DNA from: Vogesella aquatica
GTDB taxonomy: Bacteria; Pseudomonadota; Gammaproteobacteria; Burkholderiales; Chromobacteriaceae
Assembly (NCBI RefSeq): GCF_028548455.1
Contig: NZ_JAQQLF010000015.1
Coordinates: 1-64,000 of the forward strand
Reading direction: 5' to 3'
DNA length: 64,000 nucleotides
Positions within the stretch are counted from its first letter, which is position 1; each line of letters starts with the position of its first letter. Shown piece by piece: positions 8,550-17,190 of the stretch. Under the pieces are notes generated by a model. It did not search any database. It worked only from the letters and a program-made list of their open reading frames with translations, and had not been told where the DNA came from. Position numbers and translations under genes: made by a program.

Positions 8550-10178
8550 TCAGCCCGGGCGGCGGCAGGCGGCAAACATGTCCAGCGGCGCCTCATACAA
8601 GGCGGTTTTCACGCCCATCAGGCCCAACACACTGTGAAACAGGTTGTCCTGGCTGTAGCGTTGCTTGCTGCCCTGCTGCAGACAAGCCTGCTGCATGCCG
8701 GCTGCCTGCTGCCAGGCCGGGGAGAACCACGCCACCATGGGGATGTGCTTTTGCGCATCCGGCGCCACCAGATAAGGCGTGGCGTGCAGGTACATATTGT
8801 TCTCGCCCAACGACTCGCCATGGTCGGACAAATAAATCATGCCGCCCGCCACCGCCGGCTCCGCTTGCAGCGCGGCAATGGTTTTGGCCAGGATGGCATC
8901 GGTGTACAGGATGGTGTTGTCAAAACCGTTGATGATGTCCTGCTGGCTGCACTTTTGCAGCTCACTGGTACGACACACCGGTGTAAAGCGCTCGTATTCC
9001 TTGGGGTAGCGCTTGTAGTAGGCCGGGCCGTGGCTGCCTTTCTGGTGCAGCACGATCACCGCGTCGCCCTTGAGCGCTTTCAGCCGCTGCGGCAGGCCAT
9101 CCAGCAGAATGTCGTCGAAACACTCGCCATCTGCGCAGAAGGCCGGGTTTTTGTCGCCAAATACCATTTCGGTCGGCACGCGGTTGCAGGCTTCTTTGCA
9201 GCCGGAATTATTATCGCGCCAGGCCACCTGTATGCCGGTGCGTTGCAGGATATCCAGCAGGTTCTCGCGGTGCTTGGCCTCGTCGGCGTCAAACTTTTCG
9301 CGTGGCAGTGCGGAGAACATGCAAGGCACCGAGATCGCGGTTTCGGTGCCGCACGACCAGGTATCGGGGAAGTTGATCAGGCCGGGGATGCGCGCCAGCT
9401 GCGGGTTGGTCTGGCGCGGGTAGCCATTGAGCGAGAAATGGTCGGCACGGGCGGTTTCACCCACCACGATCACCAGCACGCGCGGCTTGCTGCCGGCAGG
9501 CCATGGCGCGGTGCGGCTGGCATCCTCGCCGACTTTTTGCAGCACGGCGGGCTTGGCGGTAACGCGCTTGATATACGAGCTGGTTGCCTGCAGGTAGTTG
9601 GTGGGCGTCAGGGCAAAGCGCAGCTCGCGGTTATTACGGAACAACGAGGCAAAGTCCTGGTACCCCACCATGGCCACCGCCACCAGCACGCCGGCGCTCA
9701 CCAGCACGGCCACCACGCGCGCACCCAGTTCGCGCAAGGGCGGGCGATATAGCACCGGTGTTTTCCACAACCACAGGCTGGGCACTCCCCCCAGCAGCAG
9801 CACGGTCAGCACCATCTTGACGGTAAGCAGGTCGCGCACCTCGGCCCCGTCGGTCTGCATGGCGTTGCGCACCATATTCATGTCGATCAGCACACCGTAC
9901 TGGCTCATGAAGTAGCTCACGCCCGCCGTGGTCAGCAGCAGGGCGGTCAGCAAAGGCTTGCCTATCTTTGGCCACACCAGCAGCTGCAACAGCAAACTGA
10001 AAAAGGCGGTCACCAGCACAAAAGCCAGGCCCAGCATTTTCACGCCATGCGCGTCCAGCGGGCTGACAATGCCGTACAGGCGCTGCCAGAAAGGCATATT
10101 GAAAAACAACACCAGCAGCAAGGACAGGCAGACGGCCAGCACTTCGGCACGCAAGGGGCGGAACAGGCTTATTTTCAT
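8550..10178 (-). CDS. eptA: Lipid A phosphoethanolamine transferase EptA
   Basis: 542 residues. Five N-terminal membrane helices (to about residue 180) carry a periplasmic sulfatase-fold domain. VIVVGETARADHFSLNGY holds the first metal-binding Glu, SCGTETAISVPCMFS holds the nucleophile Thr280, and YLSDHGESLGE holds the late Asp-His metal ligands. Paired cysteines in the catalytic domain fit its disulfides. It transfers phosphoethanolamine from phosphatidylethanolamine to lipid A, lowering the negative surface charge. It is divergent from the PlcP-like gene, with the shared region holding Pho-like repeats. No strong Shine-Dalgarno is seen before the ATG. Confidence 0.93.
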   Translation of the reverse strand: MKISLFRPLRAEVLAVCLSLLLVLFFNMPFWQRLYGIVSPLDAHGVKMLGLAFVLVTAFFSLLLQLLVWPKIGKPLLTALLLTTAGVSYFMSQYGVLIDMNMVRNAMQTDGAEVRDLLTVKMVLTVLLLGGVPSLWLWKTPVLYRPPLRELGARVVAVLVSAGVLVAVAMVGYQDFASLFRNNRELRFALTPTNYLQATSSYIKRVTAKPAVLQKVGEDASRTAPWPAGSKPRVLVIVVGETARADHFSLNGYPRQTNPQLARIPGLINFPDTWSCGTETAISVPCMFSALPREKFDADEAKHRENLLDILQRTGIQVAWRDNNSGCKEACNRVPTEMVFGDKNPAFCADGECFDDILLDGLPQRLKALKGDAVIVLHQKGSHGPAYYKRYPKEYERFTPVCRTSELQKCSQQDIINGFDNTILYTDAILAKTIAALQAEPAVAGGMIYLSDHGESLGENNMYLHATPYLVAPDAQKHIPMVAWFSPAWQQAAGMQQACLQQGSKQRYSQDNLFHSVLGLMGVKTALYEAPLDMFAACRRPG

Positions 10179-10300
10179 TTGTTTCTTATCAAAAACGGGC
10201 GGTCAGGCACGCAGGATACCCAAGAGCTGCACAGTGGAACAAACCTTTCTTAAGGCCTGCTTACGCCAGGGCGGCTTGCCTGCACCTTATACCAGCGTAC

Positions 10301-10340
10301 GTGTCACCCTGCCGTCACCTGACACACATCCTGCTGTCAC
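10301..10340 (+). promoter_or_regulatory. Pho-box-like direct repeats
   Basis: Four consecutive 11-base units beginning GTGTCAC, CCGTCAC, CACACAT and CTGTCAC, so three GTCAC cores lie exactly 11 and 22 bases apart (10303, 10314, 10336). PhoB boxes are direct repeats of CTGTCAT with an 11-base period. They lie 45-84 bases upstream of the PlcP-like start, where a PhoB-activated promoter would need them. A different response regulator with 11-base repeats is possible. Confidence 0.65.
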
Positions 10341-10384
10341 ACGCACACCGCAGCATGGCGCTATCTGCTACGCCGGAGCGCCCC

Positions 10385-11206
10385 ATGAGCCACCGCTACC
10401 GCACCATCTGGCTGTCGGATGTCCACCTGGGCACCAGCGGCTGCCAGGCCGCCTTTCTGCTGGACTTCCTCAGGCACCACGAGTCGGAAACCCTCTATCT
10501 GGTGGGTGACATCATCGATGGCTGGCAGCTGAAAAAGTCCTGGGGCTGGAAGCAAAGCCATAACGATGTGGTGCAGAAAGTGCTACGCAAGGCGCGCAAA
10601 GGCACACAGGTCATTTATGTACCCGGCAACCACGACGAGGCGGCACGGCAATACTGCGGGCTGGACTTTGGCGGTATTGCCATCCGCCAGGAAGCCGAGC
10701 ACCTCACCGCCGACGGCAAGCGCTTGCTGGTCATCCATGGTGACGAGTTCGACGGCGTCATCCAGCACGTGAAATGGCTGGCCTACGTAGGCGACAGCCT
10801 GTACACGGTGATCCTGCACCTGAACCGCTACTACAACTGGCTGCGACAAAAGCTGGGGCGGCCGTACTGGTCGCTATCCCAGTACCTGAAGCACAAGGTC
10901 AAGAACGCGGTGAACTTCATCAGCGACTTCGAACAGATCCTGGCCGACGAAGCGCGCCGGCGCGGCTTTGACGGGGTGATCTGCGGCCATATCCACAAGG
11001 CCGAAGTCAAAGACATCGACGGCATCCTGTACGGCAACTGCGGCGACTGGGTAGAAAGCCTGTCCGCACTGGTAGAACACACAGACGGGCGGCTGGAAGT
11101 GGTGTACTGGACGCGCCAGGCCAGCAGCGCAAGCGAAACCGCCATCATCGCGGCCCAGCCGGTACGCGAAGGCACGCTGGAGGAGGCCGAAACATGCGCA
11201 TCATGA
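10385..11206 (+). CDS. Calcineurin-like metallophosphoesterase, PlcP-type (LpxH-related)
   Basis: 273 residues with every two-metal phosphoesterase motif: SDVHLG, GDIIDGW, GNHDE, HGDEFD and GHIHKAE. The sequence TIWLSDVHLGTSGCQAAFLLDFL and SHNDVVQKVLRKARKG resembles the PlcP family, often annotated as UDP-2,3-diacylglucosamine pyrophosphatase. PlcP acts as a phospholipase C, releasing diacylglycerol from phospholipids. The next gene is a GT4 glycosyltransferase, the usual partner that makes glycolipid from that diacylglycerol, and Pho-like repeats precede it. GGAG lies 8 bases before the ATG. An LpxH function in lipid A synthesis is the alternative, less favoured because of the context. Confidence 0.85.
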   Translation: MSHRYRTIWLSDVHLGTSGCQAAFLLDFLRHHESETLYLVGDIIDGWQLKKSWGWKQSHNDVVQKVLRKARKGTQVIYVPGNHDEAARQYCGLDFGGIAIRQEAEHLTADGKRLLVIHGDEFDGVIQHVKWLAYVGDSLYTVILHLNRYYNWLRQKLGRPYWSLSQYLKHKVKNAVNFISDFEQILADEARRRGFDGVICGHIHKAEVKDIDGILYGNCGDWVESLSALVEHTDGRLEVVYWTRQASSASETAIIAAQPVREGTLEEAETCAS

Positions 11207-12258
11207 TCATCACCGACGCGTGGTACCCGCAGGTAAACGGCGTGGTACGCAGCATCGTGGAAACCGTACGCGAGCTACGCCTGCTGGGCCACCAGGTAGC
11301 CATGGTCACACCGCAAGGCGGCGAACACGACGAGGGCGATGGTTTTCTTACCCTGCCCTGCCCTACCTACCCGGATATCCGCTTGTCGCTGCGCCCCTAC
11401 CGCAAGACAGCCGCCAGGTTGGCCGCATTCGCGCCGCACGCGGTGCATATTGCTACAGAAGGCCCGCTGGGCATGGCCGCACGCCGCTGGTGCCGCCGCC
11501 GCGGCCAACCTTTTACCACCGCCTACCACACGCGCTTTCCCGAATACATCCACGCGCGCACCCGGCTGCCGCTGGCCATCAGCTACGCCTGGATACGCCG
11601 CTTTCACAATGCCGCGCAAGCCGTGATGGCCCCCACGCCAGCCATCGTGGCCGACCTGAAAGCCCGTGGCTTCCATAATGTCGTGTTGTGGAGCCGCGGC
11701 GTAGATACCACCACCTTCAGCCCGGGCGAGCGCGACCGGCTGGACACGGCGCCCCCGCGCTTTGTCTACGTTGGCCGCGTGGCGGTAGAAAAGAATATCG
11801 AGGCCTTCTTGCAGCTGGACCTGCCCGGCAGCAAGTGGGTAGTGGGCGAAGGCCCGCAGCTGGCCGAGCTGCAGGCTCGCTACCCGGCGGTACATTTTGC
11901 CGGGGTGTTCCCGCAGGCCGAGCTGGCGCGCATCTACCGCGCAGCCGATGTGTTTGTGTTCCCCAGCCGTACCGACACCTTTGGCCTGGTGCTGCTGGAA
12001 GCCATGGCCTGCGGCACGCCGGTAGCCGCCTACCCGGTAGCCGGCCCGCTGGACGTAGTAGGCGACAGCGGCGGCGGCGTACTGCACCACGACCTGAAAA
12101 CAGCCTGCCTGCAGGCGCTGGCGCTAGACCGCACCCACGTGCGCCGCGTCGCGGAAGGCTTTTCCTGGGCCGCCGCCACACTGCAGTTCGAAGCCCAGCT
12201 GCACGCCCGCCCGGTAGGCGAACAGGAAGGCATGGCGTTTACGGCCGGGGGGCGCTAG
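11194..12258 (+). CDS. GT4-family glycosyltransferase, candidate Agt-type glycolipid synthase
   Basis: 354 residues with the two-domain GT-B layout. The N-terminal Rossmann part begins MRIMIITDAWYPQVNGVVRS; the C-terminal donor-binding part has FVYVGRVAVEKNIEAFL and the E-x7-E signature in FPSRTDTFGLVLLEAMACGTPVAAYPVAGP. It overlaps the PlcP-like gene by 13 bases, so the two are translated together. In phosphate-starved bacteria such a pair converts phospholipid to monoglycosyl-diacylglycerol; that function is inferred here. Alternatively it could be a general alpha-mannosyl/glucosyl transferase. Its tail overlaps the convergent next gene by 20 bases. Confidence 0.88.
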   Translation: MRIMIITDAWYPQVNGVVRSIVETVRELRLLGHQVAMVTPQGGEHDEGDGFLTLPCPTYPDIRLSLRPYRKTAARLAAFAPHAVHIATEGPLGMAARRWCRRRGQPFTTAYHTRFPEYIHARTRLPLAISYAWIRRFHNAAQAVMAPTPAIVADLKARGFHNVVLWSRGVDTTTFSPGERDRLDTAPPRFVYVGRVAVEKNIEAFLQLDLPGSKWVVGEGPQLAELQARYPAVHFAGVFPQAELARIYRAADVFVFPSRTDTFGLVLLEAMACGTPVAAYPVAGPLDVVGDSGGGVLHHDLKTACLQALALDRTHVRRVAEGFSWAAATLQFEAQLHARPVGEQEGMAFTAGGR

Positions 12259-13027
12259 GCGGCGGGTTGGCTTGCAGGTAGTAGCGGTGCTGCCAGCTCA
12301 GGCTGTCCTGCAGCTGGCGGGGGTAAGACGGCGCGGCCAGATAGTGCTGCACTGCCGGCAGGTACGGCAGCAGCCAGTGCGATTGTTTCGATACCGAAAT
12401 GTACAGCTGGCCGTGCAGCAACGGGGTGGGCAAGTCCCTTAGCTGCTCGCCCAGCCCCAGATGGGCCACCGCCAGCTTGCCGGCCTCGCGGCCGAACGGC
12501 ACCACGTCTACCCGCCCCAGCGCCAGCTTGCGCAGGCTGGCCGAAAAATCGTTGGTACGGTCGATGGTGGTGTGCTGTTGCAGGAACTGGTCCAGCTCGC
12601 CCCCCATCGACACGCCATTGACCAAGCCGACACGGCGGCCCTTGAGGTCGTCCCAGCTCTGCAACGCCCAGCCGGCATCGCGCCGCACAAAGGCCGCCAC
12701 CTCGTTATTGCCCATTGCTAGCGGAATGAACTGCGAGTACGCCTCGCGCTCGGCATTGCGGAACGCACAAATATTGATATCCACGCGGCCGGCAGCCACC
12801 AGCGCCTGGCAGCGGGGCCAAGGGCCGACATAATCGAAGCGCACGGTCACCCCGGCACTGGCAAACGCACGCTGCACGATATCGGCGCAGGTACCGACGA
12901 TACGGCCGCCCTGCTGCCAGTTCCACGGCGCGTAGTCGTGATGGCCGCAGGCGGTGGCCACCGGCTCGGCGCGCAGCGCTGGCCACTGCAGCAGCACAAA
13001 CAGCAGCGCGACGCGCACGCAAGACAT
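12239..13027 (-). CDS. Periplasmic solute-binding protein, family 3
   Basis: 262 residues. A signal peptide (VALLFVLLQWPALRA) is followed by a family 3 binding-protein fold: ACGHHDYAPWNWQQGGRIVGTCADIVQRAF, then GRVDINICAFRNAERE and LKGRRVGLVNGVSMGG. No permease or ATPase genes are adjacent, so it may work with a distant transporter or as a sensor. The start at 13027 lies 2 bases after the plpD stop, making it the last gene of the RNase-PlpD-binding-protein group. The ligand is unknown. The final 20 bases overlap the convergent glycosyltransferase gene. Confidence 0.82.
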   Translation of the reverse strand: MSCVRVALLFVLLQWPALRAEPVATACGHHDYAPWNWQQGGRIVGTCADIVQRAFASAGVTVRFDYVGPWPRCQALVAAGRVDINICAFRNAEREAYSQFIPLAMGNNEVAAFVRRDAGWALQSWDDLKGRRVGLVNGVSMGGELDQFLQQHTTIDRTNDFSASLRKLALGRVDVVPFGREAGKLAVAHLGLGEQLRDLPTPLLHGQLYISVSKQSHWLLPYLPAVQHYLAAPSYPRQLQDSLSWQHRYYLQANPPPSAPRP

Positions 13028-13029
13028 GG

Positions 13030-15231
13030 TCAGTACTCCACGCCCAGGTTGAAGTAGCCGGTCAGCTGGCCCTTCTTGCCGTGGCCAACCCCGATGAAGA
13101 CCGGTCCCAGCAAGGTGTCGGCCCCGACAAACACCGAGCCCGCCGGCAACCAGCGGGTGTCCTTGTCTTGCAACAAGGTAGACCAGACGCGGCCAACCTC
13201 GGCCGACGCCCCCACGTACAGGCCGGAGCCCAGCGCAGAGGGCAGGCTGGCGACCCGCCACGACACCATGCCGCGCGCAAATGCCATCTGGTGCCCCAGC
13301 AACTCGCCCGGCTGGTAGCCTGACAGGTTGCGGAAGCCACCCAGCTCGAACACTTCGGCGGAATCCCGCTTGTCGCTGTAGCCGCCACGCAGGGTCATGC
13401 GCCAGCTGATGTCGTGGCGGTCGGTCGTCACCGTATCGATCATGAACGACGCGCTGGGCTGCGGCTCGGGGTCGTCGCTGCGGTGTAGCGGTTTGCGCGC
13501 CTCCAGCTGCATGGCGAAACCGTTGCGCGGCCAGCGCGGGTTGTCCAGCTGGTCCAGCACCAGCAGCGTGCGCAGCCCCTGCTCCCGCGCCTTGCTGTCC
13601 GGCACATTGAACAAGCCGCTAAAGCCGGTCTGCAACGACAGGCTGTCGCGGCTGGCGTACCAGCCGTTGCGCCACTCGCCCAGCTTGCCCAGGCTGATAC
13701 CGGCGTCTACGTTGGCGGTATTGGTCTGGCGCAGGAATTCGGCAGAAGACTGGTGATCATCCACGTACAGGTTGTAGCGCTTCTCGCGCCGGCCGGCGCC
13801 CAGGCTGAGAAAGAACGGCGAGCTGGCTGACAGCGGCTGCTGCCACTCGGCGCGGAAGGTTGGCTCCTCGCCCAGCTTGACCTCGCCCAGCAGCCCACCA
13901 CCGGCACTATTGAGCCAGCTACGCTTGTATTCGCCCAGCAGCGAAAACGTGGCATCGCCCTGCGAGCTGCTGCGCAGCTCCAGCCCGGCACGGATGTAGT
14001 TGGGGCCGGTATGGCGCTCTTGCAGATGCACATCGGCCACGTGGCTGCCATTGTCGCGGCGCAGGGTGTAATCCAGCTTGTCCAGATCCCCCTCGGCAAA
14101 CACCTCGTCCAGCCTCTGGTGCAGCGCACTCAAGCCCAGACGGCTGCTAATGGACAATTTTTGCTGCATGGCTTCCGGGTCGACAAAGTTGAAATCCCCA
14201 GCCAGATTGATGCGGTCTATGCGTGGCCGCTCGCCGGCGTACCGCCCTTGCTGCCAGCTGGCGTACTGTTCGGGTGTAACCGCCAGTGCGGCCAACCTGT
14301 CTGATAGCGCCCGCGCCGCCTGGCGGCCGGCCTCGATGATGGCGGCGTTGTCGCCGAAATCGGCCGGCGAGACGCCACCCAGCTGCGGCCGGATCAGGAT
14401 ATCCTGCGGCCCCAGCCGCGCCAGCGATTCGCGGCTGTTGCGCGCCACCATCAGGTAGGTGGTCTGGTCCAGCACGTCCAGAAAGCTGCCCAGCTGCTCG
14501 CGCGGCACCGGCGGCGTGCCGACGTCGATGACGATCAGCACGTCGGCGCAACGGCCTTGCAGCTCCTCTACCGGCAGCTGGCGCGCCAGGCCGCCGTCCA
14601 CCAGTACGCGGTCGCGATCTTCCACCGGGGCGAACATGCCGGGTACCGCCATACTGGCGCGCATGGCCAGGCTGAGGTCGCCGCCGTCGAATACCACCGG
14701 CTCGCCGCTTTCCAGATCGGTGGCCACCGCGCGAAAGGGAATCGCCAGGCGGTCGAAGCTGGCCTCGCTGCGGGCGCGGGTCAGCTGACGGATGAACAAG
14801 TCGATACCCTGGGCATTGATGGCGGCCTTGGGCAAACGCCATTTGCCATCGCGAAAGCCGACAGTAAGGTCGAAATAGTTGCGGCTGTCGCTCTGCTTGC
14901 GGCTATATGGCACGTCCTGGCGCCGCGGTTTGCCGGACAGCAGGGTTTCCCAGTCGGCAGCCGCAAACTGGCGCTCCAGCTCGGCCAATGGCTGGCCGCT
15001 GGCATAAGCTCCGCCGATCAACGCGCCAGCCGAGGTACCCGCGATGCAGGCAATCGGCACATGCAGTTTTTCCAGCTCCTGCAACACACCCAAGTGGGCA
15101 AAACCGCGGGCACCGCCGCCGCCCAGCACCACCCCGATACGCGGTGCTACCGGCTCGGCAGCCCACAGCAACACAGCATGCAGGCATAAGCATGCGGCCA
15201 ACAGCGCTTTTATCTGGTTTCTCATCGGCAT
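13030..15231 (-). CDS. PlpD-like outer-membrane patatin phospholipase (type Vd secretion)
   Basis: 733 residues in three parts. A signal peptide is followed by a patatin domain (about residues 30-320) with the glycine-rich oxyanion site GVVLGGGGARG, nucleophile Ser67 in GTSAG and Asp212 in VDGG, the intact Ser-Asp dyad. A short POTRA-like region follows (about 330-410), then a 16-strand-type Omp85 beta-barrel ending in FNLGVEY with an aromatic C-terminus. Proteins of this layout secrete or display a lipase. The ATG at 15231 overlaps the RNase stop as TGATG; a second ATG lies at 15225. The domain layout is clear; the physiological substrate is unknown. Confidence 0.92.
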   Translation of the reverse strand: MPMRNQIKALLAACLCLHAVLLWAAEPVAPRIGVVLGGGGARGFAHLGVLQELEKLHVPIACIAGTSAGALIGGAYASGQPLAELERQFAAADWETLLSGKPRRQDVPYSRKQSDSRNYFDLTVGFRDGKWRLPKAAINAQGIDLFIRQLTRARSEASFDRLAIPFRAVATDLESGEPVVFDGGDLSLAMRASMAVPGMFAPVEDRDRVLVDGGLARQLPVEELQGRCADVLIVIDVGTPPVPREQLGSFLDVLDQTTYLMVARNSRESLARLGPQDILIRPQLGGVSPADFGDNAAIIEAGRQAARALSDRLAALAVTPEQYASWQQGRYAGERPRIDRINLAGDFNFVDPEAMQQKLSISSRLGLSALHQRLDEVFAEGDLDKLDYTLRRDNGSHVADVHLQERHTGPNYIRAGLELRSSSQGDATFSLLGEYKRSWLNSAGGGLLGEVKLGEEPTFRAEWQQPLSASSPFFLSLGAGRREKRYNLYVDDHQSSAEFLRQTNTANVDAGISLGKLGEWRNGWYASRDSLSLQTGFSGLFNVPDSKAREQGLRTLLVLDQLDNPRWPRNGFAMQLEARKPLHRSDDPEPQPSASFMIDTVTTDRHDISWRMTLRGGYSDKRDSAEVFELGGFRNLSGYQPGELLGHQMAFARGMVSWRVASLPSALGSGLYVGASAEVGRVWSTLLQDKDTRWLPAGSVFVGADTLLGPVFIGVGHGKKGQLTGYFNLGVEY

Positions 15232-15869
15232 CAACGTACGCTACGCAGCAGGATATCCGGCTGGCGGCAGCTGCGGCGCTCGCTTGCCAGCACATCGTCT
15301 CCGCACGCCCTGCCCTGCCGGCCCTGCTTGTCGGTGCAAACGTAAACTTCCTTCAGAAAGCGGCCACCGCCGCTGCACGCTAATGCCAGCGCACGGGTAC
15401 CCAGCCAGGGGTTGGCCGCTTGCAGCTCGGCTTTCAGCTCGGTCAGGGTTTTGCGCAAAGGCTGCACAGGAGCCTGATAGGCCACCGGTATGGCTAGCCT
15501 GGCTTTCAGGCTGGCTGCCAGCTGATGGTACTGTGCCTGGCCCAGGCCACTGCACGTACCGTGCTTTTCCCACTCGTGGCGGTACAGTTTTCGGCTGGGA
15601 TAGAGGCCGGAAAACCGCTGCAGCATGCCTTCATCAAAACGCTCGCGACTGCAGTCTGCCGGGTAGCCACGCAGATACTGCGGCCACAGACCATGCAGCA
15701 CAAAACCATACTGGCGGCTGCACTGTTCGCGGTCGTCCGGGCGTGCCGCACAGTAATCTGGCGACCACGACAAGGCCATGACGTAGTAGTCGAACTGCCC
15801 CGGCATACCTGCCGCGTGGGCAGCAGGGGCAAGCGAAACAGACAGGAGTACGGCAGGAATAAGGCGCAT
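15231..15869 (-). CDS. RNase T2 family periplasmic ribonuclease (RNase I-like)
   Basis: 212 residues. A signal peptide (MRLIPAVLLSVSLAPAAHA) leads into MPGQFDYYVMALSWSPDYCA. Both catalytic segments of the T2 family are intact: VLHGLWPQY (CAS I) and EWEKHGTC (CAS II), with their catalytic His/Glu/Lys residues, and several cysteines for disulfides. It should cleave RNA through 2',3'-cyclic phosphates in the periplasm. GGAG lies 7 bases before the start. It heads the group continuing with plpD and the family 3 binding protein. Confidence 0.93.
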   Translation of the reverse strand: MRLIPAVLLSVSLAPAAHAAGMPGQFDYYVMALSWSPDYCAARPDDREQCSRQYGFVLHGLWPQYLRGYPADCSRERFDEGMLQRFSGLYPSRKLYRHEWEKHGTCSGLGQAQYHQLAASLKARLAIPVAYQAPVQPLRKTLTELKAELQAANPWLGTRALALACSGGGRFLKEVYVCTDKQGRQGRACGDDVLASERRSCRQPDILLRSVR

Positions 15870-16061
15870 GAATAGCTCCGGCAAGCAGGGTGAACAGGTT
15901 GGCATCGCAGGGCCCGCTGACAGTGTAACGGCCAGCCCGCTCGTCATGCCATCCGCTTCACGGTTGGCATGACGAAAAATCACGGGCAAGGGCAGCAAGT
16001 ATAGGGGCATAATCGTGCAACGCCCCTTAACCCTGATGATTTTTAAAGGAAAACCATAAAA

Positions 16062-16604
16062 ATGCGCGCACAACTCCGCAAGGCAGGCATGACGCTACTG
16101 GGTTTGCTTGCCTTGGGTGGTAGCCTGCTGCTGGACTACTACCTGCCCGAACACGCCATCACCACCATTACCGGCGTAGAGGTCAAACTGGCAGACAAAG
16201 ATGGCCCCATCAGCAAGCAGAATCCACCCGACCAACCAGTGCGCGACATGTACCTGATCTACACCCAGCATGCCATCGACGACGTGCGGGTGTACCGCAA
16301 TGAGGACACCGGCTGGGGTTGGCCGCTGTACTTCAAGTTTGATGCTTCCGACGTGCAGGCTACTGCGCGGGCGCTGGAAAACGCACGGCAGCCCGCTTAC
16401 ATCTCGTCCTATGGCTGGCGCATCAATATGTTTTCGCTCTACCCCAATATCACCAGCATCCGCCTGGCACACGCAGGGGAAAACACATGGAGCGCGGTGC
16501 GTTGGCTGGCCTTCAGCCTGTGGGGGGGATTGCTGCTGCTACTGGCACGGCTTACCTGGCGCTGGACACGCCCGATCGTCAAAGATGGCGATCTGATAAG
16601 CTAA
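16062..16604 (+). CDS. DUF1523 family membrane protein
   Basis: 180 residues. An N-terminal helix (LLGLLALGGSLLLDYYLP) and a C-terminal helix (WLAFSLWGGLLLLLARL) flank a periplasmic domain containing GVEVKLADKDGP, RDMYLIYT and WGWPLYFKFDASDVQA. These match the DUF1523 family, whose role is unknown. AAAGGA lies about 11 bases upstream of the ATG. It is divergent from the RNase gene and ended by the hairpin at 16660-16675. Confidence 0.8.
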   Translation: MRAQLRKAGMTLLGLLALGGSLLLDYYLPEHAITTITGVEVKLADKDGPISKQNPPDQPVRDMYLIYTQHAIDDVRVYRNEDTGWGWPLYFKFDASDVQATARALENARQPAYISSYGWRINMFSLYPNITSIRLAHAGENTWSAVRWLAFSLWGGLLLLLARLTWRWTRPIVKDGDLIS

Positions 16605-16659
16605 GCCCTGCAAACCACATAACCGCCGCTAGCCGGCGTTTGCTACAGACATGAAAAAA

Positions 16660-16675
16660 GCCCCGCAAGCGGGGC
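16660..16675. terminator. Bidirectional terminator between the DUF1523 and cold-shock genes
   Basis: GCCCCGC (16660-16666) and GCGGGGC (16669-16675) with a tight loop, flanked by A-rich sequence on the left and T7 on the right. It works as an intrinsic terminator in either direction. Confidence 0.92.
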
Positions 16676-16707
16676 TTTTTTTATTGCCAGCAAAATGGCA
16701 ACCGATA

Positions 16708-16911
16708 TTACATCGGCTGGATTTTGGTAGCTTGTGGGCCTTTTTGACCCATGCCGGATACGTAGCTTACTTTCTGGCCTTCAGCCAGGGATTTGAAGCC
16801 GTTGCCCTGGATTTCGGAGAAGTGAGCGAACAGGTCGTTGCCGCCTGCATCCGGAGTGATGAAGCCAAAGCCTTTTGCATCATTGAACCATTTAACGGTA
16901 CCGGTTTCCAT
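16708..16911 (-). CDS. Cold-shock-domain protein (CspA family)
   Basis: 67 residues forming a single cold-shock OB fold. [20 protein letters not shown] contains RNP1 (KGFGFI), and DLFAHFSEI supplies the RNP2-like segment. It is a nucleic-acid chaperone that melts RNA or single-stranded DNA structures. AAGGAAG lies 5-6 bases before the start. A long AT-rich leader (16912-17100) suggests post-transcriptional, temperature-responsive control as for other csp mRNAs. Paralog identity cannot be settled. Confidence 0.96.
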   Translation of the reverse strand: METGTVKWFNDAKGFGFITPDAGGNDLFAHFSEIQGNGFKSLAEGQKVSYVSGMGQKGPQATKIQPM

Positions 16912-17120
16912 TTTGTCTTCCTTTTGAAAAAACGTAAAAAATTAGGCGAAATGCCTGTCAGCGAAATAATCAAGAAGGGACCGGATGAAACAATGGAGTA
17001 CCGCTTTTGAAGTGGAACAACTCTGAACTTTGGATCAACTAGCTTGAAATCTTGCTTGACCACGTTATACGCACTAAGACCGTATCCGGCAAGCGATTTC
17101 GCTTTTTTATTTTCAGCCAT
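16912..17120 (-). other. AT-rich leader of the cold-shock gene, with an overlapping open frame
   Basis: About 200 bases of distinctly lower G+C than the surroundings precede the csp start, as expected for a long csp 5' leader. The same stretch is open from an ATG at 17120, beginning MAENKKAKSLAGYGLSAYNV, for 117 codons that run out of frame into csp. I see no good ribosome site for it. A leader is the simpler reading, but a small upstream gene cannot be excluded. Confidence 0.4.
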
Positions 17121-17190
17121 GGCCTGCTATGCCCTTTAAAACCATGCATTGCAGGCCATAACCGCGACATCGCCAGCCACAGTGCCGGAC

